Assembly (NCBI GenBank): GCA_026416715.1
Contig: JAOAEQ010000017.1
Location: 4,870-68,869, forward strand
Direction of reading: 5' to 3'
Length of the DNA: 64,000 nucleotides
Source: a bacterium
GTDB taxonomy: Bacteria > UBP4 > UBA4092 > JAOAEQ01
Part shown: one piece after another, positions 1-8,730 of the stretch
How positions within the stretch are numbered: the first letter of the stretch is position 1
Layout: each line of letters begins with the position of its first letter
Notes under the pieces: generated by a model
What the model was told of the DNA's origin: nothing
What the model saw: the letters and a program-made list of their open reading frames with translations, nothing else
Database searches by the model: none
Program-made: the position numbers and the translations under genes

Positions 1-739
1 GAAATGGCAACGGGAAGCGTAGATATTGCATTATTGTAGTCTGGAGATTCCGGCGTATAAAGCGGCCAAAGATTTGCACGTGAACTACCATACGCTGCAT
101 CGATAGTATCGCCTATCTCGACAAAAAATCACACATTTTCTGGAACAAGAAGCGCACCAATTGTCTGGTTAAATCGTATGCGATTAAAGCTACTTTGGCG
201 GCAAACAGAAAGGTTACCTCGGCCGTGGTGCGCCTGGCGAAGTCATTGGTTTTGGCATACTGGAACACCAAGGGTGAATTCTGACCACCATCGTCGCTAA
301 TGTTAGTGTGCGAACGTTGTTGAACCACATGAAAACCCATGCAGCGAAACCATTTCTGCTTGATTTTGCTAACCAGGTTCTTAAAACACAAAAGGAACTG
401 GATCCCTATACAGTCAAGGAAACATTGGTCTCACTGGAATCAGCGTATAAACGAACCAAAAGAGAGCCGGCGATATCCAAATCCGTTTTACGTAATGTAG
501 CTTCTAATAAACATAAGAAAGAATACGAAAACACAAATACCAATCCTCATGATTCAAAATCTTTACCCCGCAGGAGGTTAGAGCCTCTAGTAATCAAATC
601 CCGGGTTCCAGGTCCCGATTCTAGACACTATCCAATCGTAATAATTGATCAAACAACCGGGGAGGACTTGGTACCCAAACTAATGAACCGAGCTATTTTT
701 AGCAATACCATTAAATTACCAACTATGTTGTGGAAGTAG
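1..739 (+). pseudogene. Decayed coding remnants of an integrated element
   Basis: No intact gene is recognisable. Short open stretches in shifting frames suggest decay: around 2-106 a frame with an internal stop reads EIPAYKAAKDLHVNYHTLHR, which resembles the helix-turn-helix part of a transposase (weak); 174-284 reads as another fragment; 278-739 is open and contains a GTG-started ORF of 143 codons from 308. The last product is basic in its middle and has no family I recognise. The region lies inside the element bounded on the right by the broken integrase and tRNA-Leu, so mobile-element cargo or insertion-sequence debris is the likeliest explanation. The family assignment is a guess. Confidence 0.35.
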
Positions 740-854
740 GAACCAGATCATTAAATTAAATTTGATATGGTCAGCGGATATATCTACGATGATGAACCGT
801 ATTAATACTGGTTATCAAAGCGTGAAGATAACTATTAATCAATAAATGTTTATG

Positions 855-1118
855 GATGCCACTGAAGACCGCTATTTATCACTAAAAGAATTAAGTCGGT
901 ATTCCGGATTATCTGTGTCGTCCCTGAAAAGGCGGTTGCGTGAACCGGATGGAATTCCGCATTTCAAAACCGGTCATCGGGTCTTGGTTAAGAAATCGGA
1001 ATTTGACCTCTGGATAGAACGAAACTGCCGTCCAAAAGTGGATCCAGGGCCAGAACGAGTTGCACAGTTAACCGCTGATATTATGAGATCAATCGCACAT
1101 TATCAAAATGCAGCTTGA
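855..1118 (+). CDS. Excisionase/MerR-like helix-turn-helix DNA-binding protein
   Basis: A small (about 87 aa) DNA-binding protein. The N-terminal half has the typical excisionase-family layout: YLSLKELSRYSGLS forms the helix-turn-helix, followed by the wing-like IPHFKTGHRVLVKKSEFDLWI, which is the usual end of the HTH_17 fold. An ATG at 846 is also in frame, but 855 fits the family better; neither has a clear ribosome-binding site. It lies just upstream of the broken tyrosine recombinase, the classical xis-int arrangement, so it probably directed excision of the element or regulated it. With the integrase dead, its excision role is probably lost. Confidence 0.7.
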   Translation, partial: DATEDRYLSLKELSRYSGLSVSSLKRRLREPDGIPHFKTGHRVLVKKSEFDLWIERNCRPKVDPGPERVAQLTADIMRSIAHYQNAA

Positions 1119-1213
1119 CAGGTAGCGAAATTATCGGGTAGACTCCGGTCCTGCAATAGCGGTTATGCAATCATTACATATCACACTTTTTAATAGAAGT
1201 AGGTGAACCAAAA

Positions 1214-2454
1214 ATGGCCGCAGTATGGGTAAAACAGCAGGATAAAAAATATAATAAAAAAGATAAATGGTCGGTGTTTATCAAGGTTCCTGGTAAAAAG
1301 AATCCGATTTTCCGAGCTATTGGTTATGATAAGAAGGAAGCGGAAAAAGTTGCGGCGGATAACCGGAAAAAATTAGCGCTTGAATTTCACCTACCGGATA
1401 CCGGAAATAACCATATAAAGAAATCGACCATAACCTTCAAAGAATATGCGGATAAATGGTATCAAACGCATTCGCCATTCGATAGGCATAATCAATTGAT
1501 AAATCCAGCATGTCTACAGGATCAGCTCCATTGGAAACCAACCACAGCGATCCGGAATGAAGAACTTATTCGGCTCTATCTGATACCAGTATTCGGTGAA
1601 CTTCCGATGGAGAATATTAGTAAGACCAAAATTAAAGATTATTTTATCAACTTATCTAAACAGGGTAAGATCAAACCTAGAACCGTTAGTTCGATTTTTT
1701 CGGCACTCCGGACTATACTCAATGAAGCGATAGTAGATGAAATTATTAGCGCCAATCCGGTAAACGGTATCGCCAAATACCTGAAACAATATAGTAAGGG
1801 GAAAATACAAACAGTAGAAATCTTTTCGGAAGATGAAGTGCGGGCTATCTTACGCACCGCTAAAGAATCGTTCCCACATTATTATCCGTTTATTTTATGT
1901 GATGTGCTGCTCGGACTGGAATGAGAATAGGAGAATTAGTGGCGTTACGCTGGAAGGACATCGATTTTGCCCACAAACTCATTGAGGTTAATAAATCATT
2001 CTCACACGGATATGAAACGCCACCCAAAAATGGTAAGCTACGAAAAGTTGATATCTCGCAGCAACTGGAAAAAACCCTCCTTCTCTGGAAAGCGAACCAG
2101 CAAGAATTATATGAATCATTAGGTAAGTCGAATCCGGAGCTCGTATTTTGCACGATTAAAGGAAACCGCATTAATCCAAATCATTTCCGGGACTGGACCT
2201 GGCATGAATGTCTGAAAAAAGCCGGGGCCCGTTATCTTAAGTTCCATACTTGGCGTCATCAATATGCCGCGTTTTTATTAATGAATGGCGTCTCGCCAGT
2301 CTAGGTAAAAGAACAGCTCGGACACTACTCTATCGATTTTACGATTCGGGTTTATGGACATTTCATTCCAGGGAAAAATCGGGAGTTTGTTAATGGGTTA
2401 GATGATAAAGATGATACCGAGTTGGTGTACAAATGGTGTACAAAAAAAAATTAG
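1214..2454 (+). pseudogene. Tyrosine recombinase (phage-type integrase), frameshifted and nonsense-interrupted
   Basis: A site-specific recombinase of the lambda-integrase family, broken twice. The first segment (1214-1924) holds the N-terminal arm-binding and SAM-like core-binding domains and reaches the first catalytic box. The box itself, TGMRIGELVALRW with the catalytic Arg, is only read after a frame change near 1915-1921. The second segment carries HTWRHQYA (His-x-x-Arg), then hits TAG at 2302 in SPV-stop-VKEQLGHYS, where Gln is expected. The same frame continues through VYGHFIPG with the nucleophilic Tyr to a stop at 2454. The start has an acceptable ribosome-binding site (aagtaggtg). 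The 3' end lies 30 bp from tRNA-Leu, as in tRNA-integrating islands. It should be inactive unless the reads are wrong. Confidence 0.9.
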
Positions 2455-2484
2455 ACGTTTGATTCTATTGTAGCTAAAAAGGAG

Positions 2485-2573
2485 TGGTGCCGGAGACCGG
2501 AATTGAACCGGTACGGTCGTTGCCAACCGAGGGATTTTAAGTCCCTTGCGTCTGCCAGTTCCGCCACTCCGGC
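2485..2573 (-). tRNA. tRNA-Leu (anticodon UAA)
   Basis: The minus strand folds as a class II tRNA: acceptor stem GCCGGAG/CTCCGGC, discriminator A, encoded CCA, D-arm GTGGCGGAACTGGCAGAC, anticodon stem GGGAC/ATCCC-type with loop CTTAAAA giving UAA, a long variable arm, and a T-arm with GGTTCAATTCC. The 3' end faces the dead integrase, so this gene is the probable attachment site of the element to its left. Confidence 0.95.
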
Positions 2574-2756
2574 ATAAGAACTAAATGTTGATTGTTTGAA
2601 ACCGATACTTATAATTTGTGAAAATAATATACCGTAATTTACCTGGTTTTGTAAAGAATAATTTCATCGAGTAAGTTTGCAAAATTCCACATCGTTAGCG
2701 GATGCGTAATACGAGGGGACTAAGAAAACGATATCAAAGTTTGTGTATTATTTTCA

Positions 2757-2791
2757 GGCAGCGTTTAATCGACAATTAACCAAACGCTGCC
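2757..2791. terminator. Strong hairpin downstream of the Spy-like gene
   Basis: A perfect 10-bp stem, GGCAGCGTTT with AAACGCTGCC, lies 8 bp beyond the stop codon of the minus-strand gene. The following bases on the minus strand are A/T-rich but not a clean T run, so it is a probable, not certain, intrinsic terminator. Confidence 0.55.
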
Positions 2792-2798
2792 GGATTAT

Positions 2799-3494
2799 TT
2801 AATCGTTTCCCGATTCTTCTTCTTGTAGCTGTTCTTTGTCTGGTTCACTCTCGTCAAAGGATTTAAATCCGCTCGGATACTGGGGAGTATATTCACGTGG
2901 CATCGAGCCCGGTGGTATGATTGGTGGATGTTGTCCTTGTCCCAGCATAGGCATGACACTGCGTCTTTGGATTAATCGCTGAATGAACTGTAAAGCTTTC
3001 TTCTGTTGTTCCGGAGTCAATACTTTTTTCGCTTGTAAAATACTGTCTATACCAGATTCAATCATTTCTGCTGTTAACCTTCCAATTTTTCTACTGATTT
3101 CTTTAATTTGCGCTTCGTCGATAGTAGTATCTCGTAACGCATTTAATAGGTCTATTTTCTGAACCTCTAGCTCGGCTTTCAATCGGATATTCTTCTTTTT
3201 CTGTTCAATAAAAATCGTTTCGATTTGTTTCTTCTGTTCAGGAGACAAATCTAACAATTTCGCCGCTTGTTCCCATAACATCAATTGGTCTATCGCATCA
3301 AATCGGAGCATCCCTGGTCCACCCGGATTTACTCCTATATTCATGCTTGGATTCATCCCCGTATTCGGTATCGGATACAACGGATTTTCTCCCCATATAC
3401 ATTTATCTGCTTCCGGTTTATTTGGTTGCTCAGCAATACCAACCCCGGTAATCAGCAGAATTAAAACTAAAATAAGCCATCGATTTTTAATCAT
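2799..3494 (-). CDS. Secreted Spy/CpxP-like protein (LTxxQ type)
   Basis: About 231 aa. An ATG at 3494 is preceded at proper distance by an AGGGGGG ribosome-binding site, so the in-frame start 18 bases upstream is not used. MIKNRWLILVLILLITGVGIA is a typical Sec signal peptide. The mature part is a helical bundle with LSPEQKKQIETIF and LTPEQQKKALQFI, the two LTxxQ-like motifs of the Spy/CpxP/ZraP group of periplasmic chaperones or metal-stress sensors, followed by an acidic, Glu/Asp-rich tail. It stands alone, so the stress or ligand it handles is not shown by neighbours. Confidence 0.7.
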   Translation of the reverse strand: MIKNRWLILVLILLITGVGIAEQPNKPEADKCIWGENPLYPIPNTGMNPSMNIGVNPGGPGMLRFDAIDQLMLWEQAAKLLDLSPEQKKQIETIFIEQKKKNIRLKAELEVQKIDLLNALRDTTIDEAQIKEISRKIGRLTAEMIESGIDSILQAKKVLTPEQQKKALQFIQRLIQRRSVMPMLGQGQHPPIIPPGSMPREYTPQYPSGFKSFDESEPDKEQLQEEESGND

Positions 3495-3710
3495 GAATTT
3501 CCCCCCTTTCATCTTTTGAAAAAATAATTTTTATTTTTTCAAGAGTTTTATTTCTACTTCGCAGAATCTATGCCAGATTCACCTAGATTCCTAACTATCA
3601 GCAAATCAATCTTTTCTAAGCAAATTTTCCGCTAATTTCGTGAGCGCAACATCCCCATTCGTTCGCTATTGTTCCAGAAAGAACATCGTAACTAGTAATT
3701 ATTTATGGAT

Positions 3711-4811
3711 TCACCCCGTTAAGAGATGGATATTTCCAATATTAACTCGATTAACCCCGGCATGTAATGCTGCCTGTTTACAATCTTCGGCGAGTTTTTT
3801 TGATGTTGGTGGTAGATCAGTCATATAAAATTCCGGATGGAACGCAAGCAATGAATATGGTATATCCGGATTTAAACGAGCGATAAACTGAGCTAGTTTA
3901 CTTACCTCATCAATTTCAACATACCCTGGAATTAATAATGTACTTGCTATTACAAGTGGTGGAATTGGTCGTTCTGGAACGCGCTCTGCAGCAAGAGCGA
4001 AATTCGATAATGTGCGCTTATTGCTCGTACCACATAATCCAATATGAACCGATTCCGTCCACGCTTTCAAATCAAATTTAATACATCCGCCAGATTCTAA
4101 ACTTAACTCGAGCATCTCTCCTAATAATTCAGGATTCATTGACCCGTTTGTTTCCCAGCAGATACGGAGAATCCGATTTCGTTTTTTATGTTGTGCTAGT
4201 CGAGCAACTAAAATCGCATGGGGTAACTGTGCGGTTGGATCGCCGCCAAAATAACATATACATGCGGTTCTCCCGTCGACTACATCTGCAAGTTGTTCAG
4301 CGGTAACATAATTTTGGTTAAATGTTTGTTCTCGATAATGCCAGTTCTGGCAAAAAAGACAATCGAATGTACACGCATGGTAGAACACCGCCAAATTTTT
4401 ATATCCATACTCTGCCCCATTGACATAAGCATAGTCGGGATACCCACAACCCGTTCCGCCGGGACATACCCAATCGGCAACACAGTTAGTAGGTAATCGG
4501 TCGAAATACCACGATACATTCGCTTGCGTTGCTGAAACTCCGCTGAGTTGATTCTCACAGTTCAATCGCAATCCGCAATAACTGCGCATACCTATTCCCA
4601 TCCTGCATTCGTGAACGCATATCCCGCACCGGATACCATCGGGTTGTTTGGGTGCATATTCCGGCAGACCAAATTCTGCACGTATTTTACAATGGACGTG
4701 TTCAACCTGCGCTCTCACGTTATCAAATTGATCCCGCAAACAGGCTGAACAAATATTGAGTGGATAAGACACAAATTTTGAGATTACTCCACAGTTGATG
4801 CATCGACCCAT
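3711..4811 (-). CDS. Radical SAM protein, PFL-activating-enzyme-like
   Basis: A 366-aa radical SAM enzyme. The [4Fe-4S] motif CTFDCLFC (C-x3-C-x2-C) sits near residue 150. The N-terminal third is Cys-rich: CINCG with CSAC forms a probable zinc ribbon, followed by CGICVHECRMG and a CPGGTGCGYP segment, as in uncharacterised PflA-related proteins (COG1180/COG1313-like). The barrel then has CWETNG, FDLKAW and LLIPGYVE, typical of the glycyl-radical-activase-like branch. No glycyl-radical enzyme is nearby, so the substrate is unknown. Its ATG follows the stop of the endonuclease V gene after one base, so the two are translated from one mRNA. Confidence 0.8.
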   Translation of the reverse strand: MGRCINCGVISKFVSYPLNICSACLRDQFDNVRAQVEHVHCKIRAEFGLPEYAPKQPDGIRCGICVHECRMGIGMRSYCGLRLNCENQLSGVSATQANVSWYFDRLPTNCVADWVCPGGTGCGYPDYAYVNGAEYGYKNLAVFYHACTFDCLFCQNWHYREQTFNQNYVTAEQLADVVDGRTACICYFGGDPTAQLPHAILVARLAQHKKRNRILRICWETNGSMNPELLGEMLELSLESGGCIKFDLKAWTESVHIGLCGTSNKRTLSNFALAAERVPERPIPPLVIASTLLIPGYVEIDEVSKLAQFIARLNPDIPYSLLAFHPEFYMTDLPPTSKKLAEDCKQAALHAGVNRVNIGNIHLLTG

Positions 4812-4812
4812 A

Positions 4813-5505
4813 TCATCGGTTCTTCTCTTTCTGTTTTATCAAAATATGCGCTAGCCGAATCGGTTCTGGAATCCGATATTTTTGAGTACACGTGAGAACA
4901 ATTTCAATTGCTTGTTTTAAATCAATTTTATGCCCGACAGATACATAAACCGGTCGTACCTGTGTTCTTGTCCTAACGATAGCTCCGATAATTTCATTGG
5001 ACTCTTTTTCATCAAATAAATATGATATTTCTCCTCTTTTACTCCCTGGAGTTACCCCATGACCATAGAGTAAACTTTTCGCACAACCGATCGTCGGTTT
5101 ATTTAACCAGAGTCCAAGATGCGTTGCAATTCCCATTCTCCGTGGATGAGCGATCCCTTGACCATCAAATAAGAAAACATCCGGCACGGTTTTAAGTTGT
5201 CTAACTGCTGACAGAATAACCGGTCCTTCACGAAAGGTTAATAAACCGGGAACATAGGGAAATTGAATCCTTTTAGTTGCGGTAACGGATTCAACAATTT
5301 TTAACGTAGGATACTGTAAAACCACTACTCCAGCGGTTGCTTGATTTCGCGAAATAGAGTACCCCACATCAATACCAGCAATTACATCGCATTTGCTCCA
5401 TGCTATATTTATCGAAATGTATCGAATCTGGTCTCGCAGTGCGTTCTGAATGGTTATAGCTTCTTGCGGAGTAACTGTCCAAGAATGGAGCGATGGATAT
5501 TTCAT
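4813..5505 (-). CDS. nfi: Endonuclease V
   Basis: A 230-aa endonuclease V, which nicks DNA (or RNA) one base 3' of deaminated bases such as inosine. The active-site segments are visible: AGIDVGYS with the first metal Asp near residue 46, LLTFREGPVIL with Glu near 93, FDGQGIAHPRRMG with Asp near 114 and the wedge region, and the IGCAKSLLYG strand. Length is normal for the family. It lies third in a minus-strand run, 55 bp after the Mth938-like gene and one base before the radical SAM gene. The nearby kinase and the SRAP gene suggest a damage-repair context. Confidence 0.93.
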   Translation of the reverse strand: MKYPSLHSWTVTPQEAITIQNALRDQIRYISINIAWSKCDVIAGIDVGYSISRNQATAGVVVLQYPTLKIVESVTATKRIQFPYVPGLLTFREGPVILSAVRQLKTVPDVFLFDGQGIAHPRRMGIATHLGLWLNKPTIGCAKSLLYGHGVTPGSKRGEISYLFDEKESNEIIGAIVRTRTQVRPVYVSVGHKIDLKQAIEIVLTCTQKYRIPEPIRLAHILIKQKEKNR

Positions 5506-5560
5506 TTAATCAACGGGTTTGGGATTTCGGTTATTTTGTTTGATGATAGTCTTATCCTAT

Positions 5561-5905
5561 TCAACACGTTAGATGCATCATAGCAATAACCTGCGTTTTA
5601 CATTCTGCAAGCTGGTTATATTCTTTACATACGACTCCTGTTTTTCCAGCGAGTAATCGAATATGCCGTTCCTGCAGATATTTTTCAGTTTCCGGTAGGA
5701 TGCGCATAAACCCGAAATATCCTGTTCCGATAATAAGAATTTCAGGATTACGAGTTAAGACTTCTCCTACATCAACTATCCCGAGTTCATGGCCTATCTT
5801 TCTCCACCAATTACTGTCTACATAATCCGGATAGATGATTACATCAGATCGAAACTCTTGCCCATTAATGACGATTTTACCAAAATCATACGAGTCGATA
5901 TGCAT
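5561..5905 (-). CDS. Mth938-like / NDUFAF3-fold domain protein
   Basis: A 114-aa single-domain protein of the Mth938-like family (COG3737, related to eukaryotic NDUFAF3). Key features are the beta-rich start with FGKIVINGQEF, the SNWWRKIGHEL helix, and the conserved ILIIGTGYFGFMRILPE strand-turn-helix, followed by a Rossmann-like second half ending near VIAMMHLTC. Biochemical function is unknown; bacterial members are often near assembly or tRNA/DNA-processing genes. It lies 63 bp downstream of the Clp1-like kinase and 55 bp upstream of endonuclease V, in the same direction. Confidence 0.85.
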   Translation of the reverse strand: MHIDSYDFGKIVINGQEFRSDVIIYPDYVDSNWWRKIGHELGIVDVGEVLTRNPEILIIGTGYFGFMRILPETEKYLQERHIRLLAGKTGVVCKEYNQLAECKTQVIAMMHLTC

Positions 5906-5968
5906 AGTTTTCCTTTGGTTTTTATTTGGATAGCTCCATTTGGTTTCCCGCCCTACGCTAGGGTTAGA

Positions 5969-7114
5969 TTATTCGGAATCAGCGGTTCTACTCCATAGTT
6001 TTACATTATGGCTATTGGCATTATTTCGTCCCAGTTCTTTCCCCGAGTGGTCAATACGGATGAAACCAAATTCGAGCAAGTGAACAGATGTAATATCGAC
6101 TAAAGGTGTAAATATTTTTATTTCTTTTGACGGAAAATTGATATCGTCAATCAACCCGATACCAAGAGTCTCATTCTGTTCAGAGTTGAGTCCGATCATT
6201 AAATTCTGAAGTTGTCCGAATTCAGTAATGTGAAATTTCTTTATCCCAAAATGTGAACTGAGTTTATAAAATTCATCTCGGGTATATCCTCCGTCAATAA
6301 CTAAACCAATACTATCACCGAATTTTTCACCATAAAGTACCGTGGTCTCCAGTGTAGTTTCTATAAAGGCAACTTCATTTTGATGCAGCTTTCTCCCAAG
6401 ATTAAACCACATGTTATGAAATCCAACTTGACTTAACGGTATTTCAAGTAATTGTGCTGAACTAAAATATGCAGCAAATTTCTTTTCGCGATACATGCGT
6501 CGCATCTCTTGGGTTCGTGGGACAACTTTTTCAGAAACGAATAACCGGTATATCTTATTCCAACCGAGTTTCTCCTGCGGGGACAGTAGATGCTCGATTT
6601 CTTTATTCCGCTGAAATGCAACTAGATATTTCGGACGCAATAGTTCAATTTTACGAAATTTTAACTCTTGCGCTATATCGCCATAAACTAAGCCGGTAGT
6701 GTCAATCACAACCAGATTCGCGTTGTATACCACTGCTTTTTCAACCAGTTTCTTTATTCCAACAAGCGTGGTCAACAGATGACCAACTGGCGTAGTATCT
6801 CCGATAAAGTGTAATACCACTTTTGATGTTTTGCTAAGTTCTTGCACGTCGAGAGTTAAATGATCTTTCGGAAAATCGGTTGGATGAGTAAAACATCTCA
6901 TTCCAATCGTACCTGGTAAGCCCAATGTTGACTGACCCATATCAGCATCAATTAACGCAACGGTTAATTTTTGTTCAAGTGCTTGCTGAATTAGATATTG
7001 CGCAAACGTACTTTTCCCCGTATCAATTGCACCTAACAGCATGATTAGACCCGGTTGTTTGAACATTTCCGTTATCACTGATTTCCATTCAGGAGATGGG
7101 ATTATCATAATCAA
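5969..7114 (-). CDS. Clp1/Grc3-like polynucleotide 5'-kinase
   Basis: A 381-aa P-loop protein. GAIDTGKST (residues 28-36) is the Walker A in the Clp1/Grc3/NOL9 form, followed by DADMGQSTLGLPGTIG, the hallmark D-x-D-x-GQ segment of this family (CLP1_P), and VVIDTTGLVYG, the Walker B. LKFRKIELLRPKYLVAFQRN fits the domain's second half. Archaeal and eukaryotic relatives phosphorylate 5'-OH ends of RNA or DNA. The C-terminal 150 residues form a further beta-rich domain I cannot name. It is the first gene of the run with Mth938-like, endonuclease V and radical SAM genes. Such kinases are uncommon in bacteria, so substrate is open. Confidence 0.8.
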   Translation of the reverse strand: MIMIIPSPEWKSVITEMFKQPGLIMLLGAIDTGKSTFAQYLIQQALEQKLTVALIDADMGQSTLGLPGTIGMRCFTHPTDFPKDHLTLDVQELSKTSKVVLHFIGDTTPVGHLLTTLVGIKKLVEKAVVYNANLVVIDTTGLVYGDIAQELKFRKIELLRPKYLVAFQRNKEIEHLLSPQEKLGWNKIYRLFVSEKVVPRTQEMRRMYREKKFAAYFSSAQLLEIPLSQVGFHNMWFNLGRKLHQNEVAFIETTLETTVLYGEKFGDSIGLVIDGGYTRDEFYKLSSHFGIKKFHITEFGQLQNLMIGLNSEQNETLGIGLIDDINFPSKEIKIFTPLVDITSVHLLEFGFIRIDHSGKELGRNNANSHNVKLWSRTADSE

Positions 7115-7181
7115 AACGTCTCGTCAAGATTACAGAGAATACGCTCTAGCTAGTCTATTAATTCTGCAAATTAACTCATGG

Positions 7182-7766
7182 TTAATGACATTGAATCTTC
7201 TGAATAAACTGAATTATTTCTTCACAATTAAACTTATCCACTTCGGCAGAGCTGGTAATATAATAGCTCTTTTTTGTTATCGGACAATATACACAAGCAA
7301 CTAGTCCGGTTTTAACCGGAGCAACATGGCGGTCTTCAACCAGAACATACGGAACGATATGGGTTGTAACGAGTGTATTTCCATGTTTAAGAATCAGCGG
7401 GTTTTTAAGTCGGGTAAATGTCGTACGGAATGCAACAATTTTCCCCGGATGATTGAATCGAGCGATAAACCCTTGCGGGAGTCGGTCTTTTCTAGGCCAG
7501 AGCCGACGCTGAATTGAAATCCGTTGACCGGTACTAGAGTTATCGAGAACGATACTTTGCGCTAATGGTAAATTGGTAACTAAGGAAATCCGATAATTCT
7601 TAGGTACTTCAAATCGAATAATTTTCCGGCTATCGGCTAACTTAACCTCATCTGAACTAAAATATCCGTACCGGATTGACCAAAGGAGATATATCAGAAG
7701 GAATATTACAATAACAATGAACAGTTTTCCAAAGAAAACCACATGTTTTCGTATTTGGTCAGTCAT
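7182..7766 (-). CDS. Membrane-anchored protein of unknown function
   Basis: A 194-aa protein that I do not recognise. Residues 9-31 (VVFFGKLFIVIVIFLLIYLLW) are a single hydrophobic segment with basic flank at the N side, so it is a likely signal anchor with the rest outside. The exported part is beta-rich and basic, with a VACVYCPITKKSYYITSS segment near the C terminus holding two closely spaced Cys. It lies 67 bp upstream of the kinase gene start on the same strand and is divergent from the SRAP gene, so it may be the first gene of that operon. Confidence 0.6.
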   Translation of the reverse strand: MTDQIRKHVVFFGKLFIVIVIFLLIYLLWSIRYGYFSSDEVKLADSRKIIRFEVPKNYRISLVTNLPLAQSIVLDNSSTGQRISIQRRLWPRKDRLPQGFIARFNHPGKIVAFRTTFTRLKNPLILKHGNTLVTTHIVPYVLVEDRHVAPVKTGLVACVYCPITKKSYYITSSAEVDKFNCEEIIQFIQKIQCH

Positions 7767-7928
7767 ATTTTAAGGTTCAATTTTATATTAGGAAAGAGTA
7801 TCGTGTCATCGAAAACGGATAATCCCTCTTCCTTCCGAACGGTTACTCTCATTTACCGGTTATACATCATACCAAAAAAGATTTTGAAACTACAACCAGA
7901 ATTCGCTCTCCTATGCTATAATAAATTT

Positions 7929-8612
7929 ATGTGTGGTAGGTTTATTCTCTTAGAGCCAGAACGTATCATCCAGCGATATGCAATTCAAGAAAAACCAGCA
8001 TTTTCGGTAACCGCACGATATAACATCGCTCCTGGGCAACTCGTTCCAATTGTGATTCGAGAAAATCCGATTCGGTTAGAATTAATGAAATGGGGATTAA
8101 TCCCATTCTGGGCGAAAGACCCTGCTATCGGTTACCAGATGATAAACGCTCGAGCTGAAACGATTGCGGAAAAACCGTCTTTTAAATCGGCGTTGCAATC
8201 GAAACGATGTCTAGTACCAGCATCTGGGTTTTATGAGTGGAAAGAAATCAACGGACAAAAAATGCCGTATTTAATTAAATTGAAAGAGGTTTCCTTATTT
8301 TCTTTTGCTGGGTTATACGACATTTGGTTGGATGAATCGAAACAGGAAATTAAAACATTCACCATTATTACTACCGCAGCAAACGCATTCATTGCATCTA
8401 TCCATAATCGAATGCCGGTGATTCTCCGACCATCTGATGAAGAAGTCTGGATAGATGTTGCGCATAAAGATACTTCTCGTTTACTGTCTCTGCTAAAACC
8501 TTATCCTGATGAAGCGATGGAAATGTATCCCGTTTCAACCGCAGTTAATAATCCAAAAAATGATTCACCGGAATTAATCCAACCAATCTCCTCGCACATA
8601 ATGGATAGCTAA
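7929..8612 (+). CDS. SRAP-domain protein (YedK/HMCES type)
   Basis: A 227-aa SOS response-associated peptidase. The ATG at 7929 is chosen because it gives MCGRF, the invariant start in which Cys2 becomes N-terminal and forms the thiazolidine crosslink to abasic sites in single-stranded DNA. Also seen are YNIAPGQ, the MINARAETIAEKPSF box, RCLVPASGFYEWK with the catalytic Glu region, and HNRMPVIL with the conserved His. The family protects abasic sites at stalled forks. The longer in-frame start at 7743 is not credible. Endonuclease V and a polynucleotide kinase are encoded nearby on the other strand. Confidence 0.95.
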   Translation: MCGRFILLEPERIIQRYAIQEKPAFSVTARYNIAPGQLVPIVIRENPIRLELMKWGLIPFWAKDPAIGYQMINARAETIAEKPSFKSALQSKRCLVPASGFYEWKEINGQKMPYLIKLKEVSLFSFAGLYDIWLDESKQEIKTFTIITTAANAFIASIHNRMPVILRPSDEEVWIDVAHKDTSRLLSLLKPYPDEAMEMYPVSTAVNNPKNDSPELIQPISSHIMDS

Positions 8613-8663
8613 ATAATTTCACTATAGTCTGAATTGTACCTCGTTGTTGCATCTACAATATCA

Positions 8664-8730
8664 CTTGACAGTTTATTGTGGTATTATTTATCTTTATATG
8701 ATGTTTTATCGATAGAAAGGACGAAACGAT
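8664..8730 (+). promoter_or_regulatory. Probable sigma-70-type promoter and leader of the DUF362 gene
   Basis: A TTGACA hexamer near 8665 is followed after about 17 bases by TTATCT, a fair -10 element. The leader then gives gaaaggacg as ribosome-binding site just before the ATG at 8731. The -10 match is only partial. Confidence 0.4.

Noticed and set aside
1921-1924. ATGA overlap in the recombinase as programmed frameshifting or a split gene
   Set aside because: The break falls inside the catalytic Arg box and a second, in-frame TAG follows at 2302, so simple decay is more likely.
3640-3828. Plus-strand ORF downstream of the radical SAM gene
   Set aside because: It overlaps the end of the radical SAM gene and lacks a ribosome-binding site or homology.
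7041-7304. Plus-strand ORF over the kinase start
   Set aside because: It overlaps the opposite-strand kinase and membrane-protein genes and has no coding character.
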